In this document: positions 1-7,456 of the stretch, piece by piece
Numbering within the stretch: the first letter of the stretch is position 1
Layout of the letters: every line of letters begins with the position of its first letter
Assembly: GCF_004010055.1 (NCBI RefSeq)
Contig: NZ_RQVT01000048.1
Coordinates: 1 to 64,000, forward strand
Direction of reading: 5' to 3'
DNA: 64,000 nt
Source of the DNA: Psychroflexus aestuariivivens
GTDB lineage: Bacteria; Bacteroidota; Bacteroidia; Flavobacteriales; Flavobacteriaceae
Program-made: the position numbers and the translations under genes
The notes under the pieces: generated by a model
The model's database searches: none
What the model was told of the DNA's origin: nothing
What the model saw: only the letters and a program-made list of their open reading frames with translations

Positions 1-1695
1 GCTTCCGGCACTAGAACCATCACTTAAATCAACAGTTACATAAGCACCATCTTCATTCATATTCGGATCCCAAACCCAGTAAAAATCGGGACTTAGATTA
101 TTATAACTTAAACTATTCATATCAACTGTGGCTTGATAAGGATTGCCAATAAAACTGAAATCATCAGTATTTTCTCCTAAATTATCAACTAAAACATCTC
201 CTATTTTCAAATTTCCAGTCGCTCTCAAAGTGGTTTCATTTTCTGCATCGTTACCTGTCAAATCTATTGTCCGATCCCCTCTAACATACAGTCTATATGG
301 TATTCCAGCTTCCAAATCGTCTAAATCTGTATTGGTCACGTCTGTCCAAGCTTGGGTTGCATTATCATAACCAAAAAATGATAAATTGCCAGTTTCTGTT
401 TGGTCAAAGCCATTAGCACCAGTTGTACTTCCAGTAATATGCGTTCCATAGCCTATAGGTGATGCTCCATTTTCTTGCCAGTTTTCTAAAATATTTGTTT
501 CCGAATCTACAGCCGAAGTGACAAACCTGAAACTTCGATTTGCAGGGAAGTAACGTTCAACTTCTATTGTGCCGTTTCCTGAAATTGAGCCATTAAATTC
601 ATCCAATTGACCAGTTGAATTTTGATTGCTTTTAAACGTGATTTGACCATTGTTGATTAATGATTTTTTAACCTCCAATCCATCATATACTTTAAGAATC
701 TTATTTGTATTGACTGTGAGATTTTTTGCTTGAATAGCGTTGGTAATATCATAAGTTGAATTGACGATTGCTTCATCATTAGCGTTTGGAGCACCATTAT
801 CCCAATTATTTGAGTTAACCCAAGTGGTTATTTTACATTCATCGCCCCATAGAGGTTTTAAGCTTAGATTATTGTCTAAGTTAGAATTTGAGAAAAAACT
901 TGGTTCAGTTGTTATATTTTCAACACACCAACCTGAAATGTCTTTTTTGAACGAAGATGCATTAGAAAACATACTATTCATATTCGTTACACTAGACACA
1001 TCCCAACTGTTTAAGGCTTGGTTAAAAAAAATTGCAGAATTAAACATCCTATTCATATCTGTTACTTTAGACACATCCCAATTGTTTAAGGCTTGGTTAA
1101 AAATAAATGCAAAGCGAAACATCCTACTCATATCAGTCACATTAGACGTATCCCAATCACCAATATCTTTATTGAATGAACTAGCATCATAAAACATACC
1201 TGTCATAAGCTCAACGCTTGAGGTATCCCAAGCACCGATATCTTGATTGAAATCAAAAGCCTGACTAAACATTTCACTCATATCAGTCACATTAGACGTA
1301 TCCCAAGCCCCCGTATCTTGATTAAAATCAGTGGCACCAAGAAACATTCTACTCATATCAGTCACATCAGACGTATCCCAATGGCTGATATTTTGATTAA
1401 AACCAGGTCGATGCTGAAATAAACTGCTCATATCGGTAATGCCTGAGGTACAGGATAGGCCAATTTGAGTGTCGTAGATATTGTCAGTTATTAATAAAAA
1501 CAATTGGGGTTCTGTGCGTTTGGTGAGGGTTTTCTGTACTCCATTTATGGTAAGTGTACCACTTTCTCCTACGGCTGCATTTGGGCATTTACAAGTGCCG
1601 TTTTCTAAATAAAAATTAGGATTGTTTTGAGCAAAAGTTGAAAAATTGATAAAAAGGGCGAACATCGCCAATTGAAGGAATTGTTTTAAATTCAT
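1..1695 (-). CDS. BspA-like surface protein with DUF285 repeats (3' end cut by window)
   Basis: The reading frame opens at an ATG at 1695 and runs off the left edge, so 565 codons are visible and the C-terminus is missing. Residues 1-23 form a signal peptide (MNLKQFLQLAMFALF...FAQ). A short Cys-containing region (CKCPNAAVGESGTLT) follows. Residues 86-256 hold seven 25-residue repeats with the core WDTSNVTDMSRMF, the hallmark of the BspA-type/DUF285 leucine-rich family of bacterial surface proteins. After residue 260 the sequence resembles the Ig/adhesin-like regions of large secreted Bacteroidota proteins (WVNSNNWDNGAPNANDEAI, later FIGNPYQATVDMNSL). In this group such proteins usually end in a type IX secretion sorting domain, but that part is outside the window. 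Function is inferred as cell-surface adhesion or binding; no ligand can be read from the sequence. It was found by translating the minus strand because the stop lies outside. Confidence 0.85.
   Translation of the reverse strand, partial: MNLKQFLQLAMFALFINFSTFAQNNPNFYLENGTCKCPNAAVGESGTLTINGVQKTLTKRTEPQLFLLITDNIYDTQIGLSCTSGITDMSSLFQHRPGFNQNISHWDTSDVTDMSRMFLGATDFNQDTGAWDTSNVTDMSEMFSQAFDFNQDIGAWDTSSVELMTGMFYDASSFNKDIGDWDTSNVTDMSRMFRFAFIFNQALNNWDVSKVTDMNRMFNSAIFFNQALNSWDVSSVTNMNSMFSNASSFKKDISGWCVENITTEPSFFSNSNLDNNLSLKPLWGDECKITTWVNSNNWDNGAPNANDEAIVNSTYDITNAIQAKNLTVNTNKILKVYDGLEVKKSLINNGQITFKSNQNSTGQLDEFNGSISGNGTIEVERYFPANRSFRFVTSAVDSETNILENWQENGASPIGYGTHITGSTTGANGFDQTETGNLSFFGYDNATQAWTDVTNTDLDDLEAGIPYRLYVRGDRTIDLTGNDAENETTLRATGNLKIGDVLVDNLGENTDDFSFIGNPYQATVDMNSLSYNNLSPDFYWVWDPNMNEDGAYVTVDLSDGSSAGS
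928..1440 (-). repeat. 75-bp tandem repeats encoding DUF285 units
   Basis: About seven imperfect copies of a 75-base unit lie inside the BspA-like gene. Each begins near codons for WD(T/V)S and encodes one 25-residue leucine-rich-like unit. The period is an exact multiple of three, so gain or loss of a unit keeps the frame. The nucleotide copies are similar enough that the antisense strand also gives a repetitive open frame. Confidence 0.85.
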
Positions 1696-2070
1696 AAGAT
1701 TGAATTAATTAGTTAGTTAATTTATAATTTTAATATTTAAAGACCTTAAAATCAATAAATTTGAATTCTTTGAGTTAAGCGAAGCATAAATATATAAGCT
1801 AAAGTAAGTAAAAATACTAAAGCCACATATTATTTTTAAGGTTCAAAATTGCATTCAAAATTAAAACTTACAAAACAATGAAAGAACTTCTCAAAACCCT
1901 AAAAAATACAAGCATCAAATCCTGAATAGTGATTCAAAACACAAAGAAATAAAATTTTCAAAATCGATGATATTACCAATTCATCATGTTAATTTACCGA
2001 CTGGTCAAAAAACTGATGCTAAACTTCAATATTCAATTGATATTTGTGTGAACATTTAAACACAAAACTT
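1696..2070. other. Gene-free stretch between divergent genes
   Basis: This 375-base region separates the surface-protein gene (minus) from the kinase gene (plus). I see no RNA gene or conserved coding region. A 15-codon open frame starts at 1878 (MKELLKTLKNTSIKS, stop at 1923-1925), but nothing supports its translation. Promoters for both flanking genes should lie here; I could not find a convincing TTTG / TAnnTTTG pair. Confidence 0.5.
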
Positions 2071-3102
2071 ATGAAATCAACATTTTTACAACAAATTATT
2101 CGATTCATCATCATTTCAATCGTAATTGCAGTGTTCATACGCTTGATCAATTTTGCAGGATCAAATTTTCAAGTTGAAGAACTATTCGATGGAAAATCTT
2201 TCTTAATCAATTTCATGTATGCGTTTATCATCGGTATATCAAACATTACTTTCTTTGAAATTATTCTAAAAAAATACTCATGGCAAAAAGACGCAAAAAC
2301 ACTGCTATGGCTAGGAATTGCAGGCTCTGTTGTGCTTTCAACTTTAGCATTTTTTGTGGCTAGACTATTGCATATCGTTATAATTTTAGATTATTCTTTT
2401 GCTGAATTTTTGGAAATGGAAACCGTGCTGAACTATGTGGTTGCTGTATTCATCGCTTTAATTGTGACTTTGGCATTTCATGCATTTTACTTCTATAAAG
2501 CATTAAAAGACACGGAACTCAGTACACAACAAAATCTGACAGAAACGGCCAAAGCCAAGCACGAAGCATTAAAAAACCAATTAGATCCGCACTTTTTATT
2601 CAATAGTCTGAACGTGTTGTCATCTTTAATTGAAGAAAATCAAAGCCGTGCCGTCCAATTTACCAATGCTTTGTCCAAGATTTATCGTTATGTGCTGGAC
2701 CAACGTCAAGCCGACCTGGTTGAAGTCTCTTCAGAAATTGAATTCGCCAAAACCTACATCGATTTGCTCAAAATGCGTTTTGAGGACAGCATCACTTGTT
2801 CGATAAATATTGATCATCAGGATCTTAAAATTGTCCCTTTATCTTTACAATTACTTTTAGAAAATGCCATCAAACACAATAAAATTTCTGAATTGAAACC
2901 ACTTCATATTAAAATTTACAATGAAAATAATAAATTTCTAATCGTTGAAAATAACCTAAATTTGAAGAGAAACATCAAGCAAAGCACAGGAATTGGATTG
3001 GATAACATTAAATTCAGATATGAAGCTGTTGTGGATCGAACCATTGAAATTGAAAAAACTGAAAGCCACTTCCGAGTAAAATTACCATTGATAAAAGCCT
3101 AA
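2071..3102 (+). CDS. LytS/YehU-type sensor histidine kinase
   Basis: Membrane histidine kinase of the His_kinase (PF06580) family, the sensor half of a LytS/LytTR two-component system. Four predicted membrane helices lie at about residues 9-28, 44-66, 77-106 and 119-143. They are followed by a short linker and the H-box LDPHFLFNSLN with the phosphorylated His at 174. The N-box LLLENAIKHN (Asn265) and the G-box GIGLDNIKFRYE of the ATPase domain follow. There is no recognisable extracellular sensing domain, as is usual for the short Bacteroidota members. I chose the ATG at 2071 over an in-frame TTG at 2044, because the first nine codons from the TTG encode a polar stretch (CEHLNTKL) not expected before the first helix. 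The response regulator starts 3 bases after the stop, so the two are co-transcribed. The signal is unknown. Confidence 0.92.
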   Translation: MKSTFLQQIIRFIIISIVIAVFIRLINFAGSNFQVEELFDGKSFLINFMYAFIIGISNITFFEIILKKYSWQKDAKTLLWLGIAGSVVLSTLAFFVARLLHIVIILDYSFAEFLEMETVLNYVVAVFIALIVTLAFHAFYFYKALKDTELSTQQNLTETAKAKHEALKNQLDPHFLFNSLNVLSSLIEENQSRAVQFTNALSKIYRYVLDQRQADLVEVSSEIEFAKTYIDLLKMRFEDSITCSINIDHQDLKIVPLSLQLLLENAIKHNKISELKPLHIKIYNENNKFLIVENNLNLKRNIKQSTGIGLDNIKFRYEAVVDRTIEIEKTESHFRVKLPLIKA

Positions 3103-3105
3103 GCT

Positions 3106-3855
3106 ATGCAAAATATAGTCATCGTAGAAGATGAAAAGCCAGCCGCTAGACGTTTGGAGCGAATGCTCAAGGATTTGAATATGGAAGTACTCATCCAATT
3201 GAATTCTGTAGAAGCCGCAATCAGTTGGTTTAAAAATAATCAGAAAGTTGATTTGATATTTTTGGATATACAACTTAGCGATGGTTTATCTTTTGAAATT
3301 TTTGAAGCAGTTGATATTCAGGCTTCAATCATATTTACTACCGCTTATGATGAATATGCGTTACGCGCCTTCAAACTCAACAGCATCGATTATTTATTAA
3401 AACCTATCGATCCTTATGAATTAAAAACAGCTGTTGAAAAATATAAAAAATTCAATTCGACCAACACAATTGATGCGGCGTTAATACAGTCTTTAATGCA
3501 ACAACATACAACAGAACAAAACACCAAAACCAGATTTGCCGTTAAAGTGGGCAATCACATCAAAACTTTCAACACCGAAGAAATCACATGCTTTTACAGC
3601 GAATATAAAGCCACTTCCCTACTTAGTAGAGACGGCAAAAATTATGTTATGGATGAATCTCTAAATCAATTGGAAAATCAATTGTCTTCATCACAATTTT
3701 TTAGAGTCAATCGCAGTCATATCGTTAATTTTGATGCCATTCAAGATATTGTGGCCTATTCTTCCAGTCGTTTAAAACTGGTCTTGCAAAATTGCGACCA
3801 CAAGATTGTTGTCAGTCGAGAACGCGTCTCAACTTTCAAAACATGGTTAGGATAA
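3106..3855 (+). CDS. LytTR-family response regulator
   Basis: DNA-binding response regulator of 249 residues paired with the kinase immediately upstream. Residues 1-115 are a receiver domain with the acidic pocket VEDE (8-10), phospho-acceptor Asp54 in FLDIQLSDG, a TTAYDEYALRAF segment and the conserved Lys in YLLKPID. After a linker, residues about 145-249 form a LytTR DNA-binding domain (KVGNHIKTF..., FFRVNRSHIVNFDAI). This domain binds short direct repeats upstream of targets. The next gene on the same strand, a small outer-membrane protein 173 bases away, is a possible target, but no clear LytTR repeat pair was identified there. Confidence 0.93.
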   Translation: MQNIVIVEDEKPAARRLERMLKDLNMEVLIQLNSVEAAISWFKNNQKVDLIFLDIQLSDGLSFEIFEAVDIQASIIFTTAYDEYALRAFKLNSIDYLLKPIDPYELKTAVEKYKKFNSTNTIDAALIQSLMQQHTTEQNTKTRFAVKVGNHIKTFNTEEITCFYSEYKATSLLSRDGKNYVMDESLNQLENQLSSSQFFRVNRSHIVNFDAIQDIVAYSSSRLKLVLQNCDHKIVVSRERVSTFKTWLG

Positions 3856-3969
3856 TGATTTTCAATTATGTATAAATCATTTTTTTAATTAAAATTTTAG
3901 ATTAAATATTTATATTTTTTTGAATTAATAATTTTTTAAAAATATATTAACCAAACTTTAGCTGAACAA

Positions 3970-4002
3970 TTGTTAATCCAAGCTTGATATAAGTTAGATT
4001 TA
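3970..4002 (+). promoter_or_regulatory. Possible Bacteroidota-type promoter for the 4029 gene
   Basis: TTG at 3970-3972 and TAGATTTA at 3995-4002 resemble the -33 (TTTG) and -7 (TAnnTTTG) elements, with one mismatch in the -7 and a 22-base spacer. It lies 26 bases before the ATG at 4029. The match is weak. Confidence 0.3.
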
Positions 4003-4028
4003 CACCTACACAATTTAAAATTAGATTT

Positions 4029-4523
4029 ATGAAGAAGTTACTTATTGCAGCTTGCTTTTTAGCAGGCTTCGGATTTCAATCGCAAGCACAATCGATTTCT
4101 GAAAATGCGTTAGGCTTAAGATTTGGAGGTAACAATGGGTTTGGTGGCGAGATTTCTTACCAACGTGCTTTGGGAGAAAATAATCGATTTGAAGTTGATT
4201 TAGGGTGGCGAAATGACAAAAACTTTGATGCCTTCAAACTAACGGGATTGTACCAGTGGGTTTGGAATCTTGAAGGTGGTTTCAACTGGTTTGCTGGTAT
4301 TGGTGGTGGATTTGGTAGCGTAAGCTACGACGACCGTTTTAATAATGGCGATTTTGATGAAGATAGCGAAACCTTTTTCTATGGTGCTGCTAATATTGGT
4401 ATAGAATACAATTTCGACATCCCATTATTGATTGCCTTAGATTTTAGACCTGAAATTGGTTCAGGTGAATACAGCGATGATTTAGATTTGGATGTTGCTT
4501 TATCACTGCGTTACCAGTTCTAA
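4029..4523 (+). CDS. Small outer-membrane beta-barrel protein
   Basis: A 164-residue exported protein. Residues 1-21 are a clear signal peptide (MKKLLIAACFLAGFGFQSQAQ). The mature part is glycine- and aromatic-rich with alternating polar and hydrophobic residues (LRFGGNNGFGGEISYQRAL, WFAGIGGGFGSVSY) and ends in aromatic LSLRYQF, a typical last barrel strand. It looks like an eight-stranded OmpA/OmpW-like barrel; no specific family function can be named. It follows the LytS/LytTR pair after 173 bases and has its own terminator, so it may be a separate transcript under their control. A similar small barrel is found at 48291. Confidence 0.8.
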   Translation: MKKLLIAACFLAGFGFQSQAQSISENALGLRFGGNNGFGGEISYQRALGENNRFEVDLGWRNDKNFDAFKLTGLYQWVWNLEGGFNWFAGIGGGFGSVSYDDRFNNGDFDEDSETFFYGAANIGIEYNFDIPLLIALDFRPEIGSGEYSDDLDLDVALSLRYQF

Positions 4524-4544
4524 AACCATACATTTAAAAAATAT

Positions 4545-4580
4545 AAAAGCACTTCAAAATAAATGAAGTGCTTTTTCTTT
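4545..4580. terminator. Bidirectional intrinsic terminator
   Basis: A perfect 12-base-pair stem AAAAGCACTTCA (4545-4556) / TGAAGTGCTTTT (4564-4575) has a 7-base loop and is followed by a T-rich run to 4580. It sits between the barrel gene (plus) and the convergent type IX cargo fragment (minus), so it can serve both. Confidence 0.85.
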
Positions 4581-4621
4581 ATGTCTTGAATCTATATATT
4601 TAACATTTACAGGAAATTCAT

Positions 4622-5092
4622 TTAGTTCACGATGATTTTATGAGTTTCAATTGAAAGATTTTGACCTGACAAAACCACAAAATAAACACCTTTTGTCAAT
4701 ACCTCTCTTAAATCTAATTCCAGTTTATTATTAAAATTGTCAAGCTGCTTTGAAAATATCCTTTTACCAGATGCATTATAAATAGATACATTTGCTAAGT
4801 TGGCTTTAGAATTTGTATTTTCAATAGAAAAACTTCCATTATTCGGATTTGGATAAACCACCCAGCTTCTCGTTTCAAAATTTATGGTTCCAAGGTTACT
4901 ATCCGGAACGTAAATAGACATAAACAAATTCCTATTTTCATCCAGACCAAGTCCTTCCAAAAAATTGGGAGTAAAACTTAATTCATCTTGAAAAGCATCT
5001 GAAGTGGTAATATATTGATCGCTGTTAGTCAAACCCAACACATAAAGTTTATCATCAATAACAGAAGTATGAAAAATTTTATTTTTAGATAA
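4622..5092 (-). pseudogene. 3' remnant of a type IX-secreted protein (T9SS type A C-terminal domain)
   Basis: The frame ends with a type A type IX secretion sorting domain: the WVVYPNPNNGSFSI motif, then VSIYNASGKRIFSK, LREVLTKGVYFVVL and a KIIVN end. Upstream of it the text LYVLGLTNSDQYITTSDAFQ resembles one blade of an SBBP-type beta-propeller repeat protein. The frame is open only back to a TAA at 5093-5095 and has no signal peptide, although every T9SS cargo needs one. The only internal start candidate is a GTG at 5041. I therefore read it as the tail of a larger secreted propeller protein whose 5' part has been lost. The next gene begins just beyond on the other strand. A short functional protein cannot be excluded but would not be exported. 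Confidence 0.75.
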
Positions 5093-5158
5093 TTAATTTT
5101 CAAATTAGTGTTGAATTGTTATTATTGTAATTTGAAGTTAAATATTAAAAACACACTC

Positions 5159-6511
5159 ATGCTTAGAATTATCAGTACCATTTTTTCTATCCTCATAAGT
5201 TTTTCGCTACATGCCAAGTCTGGAAAAGCAACTATCTCTGGGCAAATTGAAAATCATACTTCGTCATCAATTAGAATTTCCCATTTAAACAATCAGAAAC
5301 TGGTTTCAGCAGAATTAGATGAACAAGGAAATTTTAAAATGACAACTAAAATTGAAGATGGGTTTTACTTTCTAAAATACGGCCGAAATACTAGCTTAAT
5401 TTACCTTTATCCCAAAGATAAATTAGACATAACTTTTGATGCTAAAGACTATAAAAGTACACTTACTTTTAACGGCAAAGGTGCAACTAGAAATAATTAT
5501 CTTGTAAATAAAGATAAACTTGAATCTGAACTTACAAAAGATCTAGAAGCTTTTTATAAAGTCAATGAAGAGGATTTCTTAAAGAACATTCAAGAAATTA
5601 AAAAAGTTCACTTGTCAGCTTTGTCTGAGTATGAGGTTGAAAAAATTTTTAAAACTGCTGAAAAAAAATCATTGGAGTATAATCGTCTTCTAAGTATTCA
5701 GAATTATGAATCTAATTATAAATTTTATCTAGGTGAAGAAATCACTGTATCTAAAGATTTCACGAACCCGATCAAATCTCTTGATTTAAAAAATAAAGAA
5801 GATTATAAAAAACAACCTTATTACCGCTATTTGGTAAATTCTGTCTGGAGTGAACGCATCGACGAAGCTAAAGATGTGGGAGGCATGTTAAATGTCTTAC
5901 GCAATATAAAATCTCAAGATTTGCTTGTTAGTTTAGTGAATGGAGCTTACTCTAAAATCTCTTCTAATAAAGAGCGCGCAAAAGATTATCTCGACCTCAT
6001 AAAACAGGTCACCACACATGAACTATTCATCGAAAGGGCTGAGAAGAAATATCAAGAAACAGTTCGTTTTGAAAGTTTAAAAAAAGGTAATATTTCTCCT
6101 GAGTTTAGCTATGAAAATGTTAATGGCGAAATAATTAGTCTAAAAGATTTAAAAGGTAAATATGTATATATCGATGTCTGGGCAACTTGGTGTGCGCCTT
6201 GCCTGAAACAAATCCCTTACTTAAAAAAACTAGAACACACTTATAAGGATAATAACATCGTTTTTGTAAGTATATCAGTAGATAAGAAAGAAGTAAAAAA
6301 AACTTGGAAACAAACAATAAAAGACAAAAAACTCACTGGAATTCAGCTTTTTGCAGACAAATCATTCGATAGTGATTTTATGAATGCTTATGCAGTGAAT
6401 AGCATTCCTCGTTTTATACTAATTGATCCAAAAGGCAAAATCATAAATCCAGAAGCGCCAAGACCTTCTTTTGAGAAAACTAAAACTCTTTTAGATCAGT
6501 TATTGAAATAA
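5159..6511 (+). CDS. TlpA-like periplasmic thiol-disulfide oxidoreductase
   Basis: A 450-residue exported protein. Residues 1-19 form a signal peptide (MLRIISTIFSILISFSLHA). Residues 20-110 look like the N-terminal DUF4369-type beta domain common in Bacteroidota thioredoxin proteins (ISGQIENHTSSSIRISHL). A helical middle follows, and residues 310-450 are an AhpC/TSA-TlpA-like thioredoxin fold with the active site WCAPC (Cys345, Cys348) and the cis-Pro segment NSIPRFILID. Proteins of this type reduce or exchange disulfides in the periplasm, often for cytochrome c maturation; the substrate here is unknown. I chose ATG 5159, since the earlier GTG at 5108 would put a polar 17-residue leader before the signal peptide. 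Confidence 0.88.
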   Translation: MLRIISTIFSILISFSLHAKSGKATISGQIENHTSSSIRISHLNNQKLVSAELDEQGNFKMTTKIEDGFYFLKYGRNTSLIYLYPKDKLDITFDAKDYKSTLTFNGKGATRNNYLVNKDKLESELTKDLEAFYKVNEEDFLKNIQEIKKVHLSALSEYEVEKIFKTAEKKSLEYNRLLSIQNYESNYKFYLGEEITVSKDFTNPIKSLDLKNKEDYKKQPYYRYLVNSVWSERIDEAKDVGGMLNVLRNIKSQDLLVSLVNGAYSKISSNKERAKDYLDLIKQVTTHELFIERAEKKYQETVRFESLKKGNISPEFSYENVNGEIISLKDLKGKYVYIDVWATWCAPCLKQIPYLKKLEHTYKDNNIVFVSISVDKKEVKKTWKQTIKDKKLTGIQLFADKSFDSDFMNAYAVNSIPRFILIDPKGKIINPEAPRPSFEKTKTLLDQLLK

Positions 6512-6731
6512 AACTAAAGCCTCAAAAAGAAATTTTAAAAAACTATAAAATTGCATGTGAAGAACACCGTTTCACCCTAAAATTCAAAGTGAATTCATTC
6601 AATTTCAAAACAAATAAGCTAAGGAAATTTCAGAAAGAGCAGAATCCATAAGAATTGAATATATTGGGAAGTTGTGCATCAGTTTGAAATCACTCACTAA
6701 AATATAAATAATAAAAAAATAATATTCATAA

Positions 6732-7286
6732 ATGCAGATTGTATATTTTCTTGTTGCCGTAGTTGGATTAGCAATGTTCATTTGGGGCAGTCTAGTTCTT
6801 ATAAAGGTATTTAAAAACAAAACTATCTCAGAATTAGACTTAACTGGAAAACCAAATAAAATAAAATTAGATAAAAGTGGATTATATTCTATTTGTGTTG
6901 TTGGTGGTGGATACATTAAAAACAGAGGGAATTTCGCAGCTGAAATAAAGATTAATGATAAAGGAATTCCATTTTCTGAAACGATACCAAAATTTAGATT
7001 TCGATTTAAAGGTAGATTAGCAACTGAATATTATAAATTTAAAGTTAAAGAAGTTGGAGAATATAGTATATCAATTAAGAATATATCAGACTTGGAAGTA
7101 AAAGAATCTATGCTGTTTACAAAAAGATTAATTCAAAATAAAGTGCCAATAAACTATATTAATTTAATAGTTAAACGAACAACTTCGAATCTCAGATTTA
7201 TAAGCGGGCTATTAATGGCAATTTTTGGATTTAATATTAGCGGATGGGGAATAATATTGGCATTTAATCCGCATATCTTTAATTAA
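6732..7286 (+). CDS. Unknown membrane protein with a beta-rich central domain
   Basis: I do not recognise a family. The 184-residue protein has one membrane helix near each end: about residues 4-26 (IVYFLVAVVGLAMFIWGSLVL) and about 155-180 (FISGLLMAIFGFNISGWGIIL). Between them lies a roughly 120-residue lysine-rich segment of predicted beta strands (KSGLYSICVVGGGYI, KFRFRFKGR, GEYSISIKNISD). This could be a small sandwich domain held at the inner membrane. It starts at an ATG 220 bases after the TlpA-like gene in a stretch with no promoter I can recognise. It is followed directly by a hairpin-rich element. With the broken DUF2971 gene it forms an accessory insert between conserved genes. Confidence 0.65.
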   Translation: MQIVYFLVAVVGLAMFIWGSLVLIKVFKNKTISELDLTGKPNKIKLDKSGLYSICVVGGGYIKNRGNFAAEIKINDKGIPFSETIPKFRFRFKGRLATEYYKFKVKEVGEYSISIKNISDLEVKESMLFTKRLIQNKVPINYINLIVKRTTSNLRFISGLLMAIFGFNISGWGIILAFNPHIFN

Positions 7287-7287
7287 T

Positions 7288-7432
7288 AAAACCGAATGCA
7301 CAGCAACGTATATAATTCATTGCTAGTGCAATCTTACTTACGAAAATCCTCGCAGATTTTCTATTCGGTTTGTATTTGCTAAATCAGTTGCTGAAATACG
7401 CAACTAAATCATACACAAAACCGATAGCGTTG
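7288..7432. repeat. Multi-hairpin non-coding element
   Basis: A 145-base element between two convergent genes is packed with inverted repeats. ATTGC/GCAAT has a 4-base loop (7319-7332). GAAAATC/GATTTTC has a 6-base loop (7342-7361). AGTTGC/GCAACT has an 8-base loop (7386-7405). AAACCGAAT (7289-7297) pairs with ATTCGGTTT (7363-7371). CAACG (7304-7308) pairs with CGTTG (7428-7432) near the ends, and TCGGTTTGTAT is imperfectly matched by ATACACAAAACCGA. It is not a simple terminator because it lacks a T-run after a single stem. It resembles the imperfect palindromes that flank accessory genes in other Flavobacteriia genomes, a recollection I cannot verify here. It does not show canonical integron attC core sites (RYYYAAC/GTTRRRY). 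Confidence 0.7.
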
Positions 7433-7456
7433 AAAATCTGTAATCCAGTTTTGAAA

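Noticed and set aside
761-1192. Plus-strand open frame with repeated NILFISVTLDTSQLFKAWLK text
   Set aside because: It is the antisense of the 75-base repeats in the BspA-like gene; the repetition and open frame come from the real repeats on the other strand.
928-1440. Possible CRISPR-like array
   Set aside because: The repeats are contiguous 75-base coding units with no unique spacers and keep the reading frame.
2044-2070. Earlier TTG start for the sensor kinase
   Set aside because: The added residues are polar, the ATG at 2071 begins directly before the first membrane helix, and TTG is much rarer.
1696-2070. Small open frame MKELLKTLKNTSIKS at 1878
   Set aside because: Only 15 codons, no clear ribosome or promoter support; it is mentioned only as a possible leader.
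4029-4523. Assigning the two small barrels (4029 and 48291) as paralogues
   Set aside because: They share length and style, but no run of matching residues beyond signal-peptide and barrel-end patterns was found.
7288-7432. Integron attC site
   Set aside because: Strict RYYYAAC and GTTRRRY core sites were not found at the ends and no integrase gene is in the window, so only a general hairpin-element call is made.
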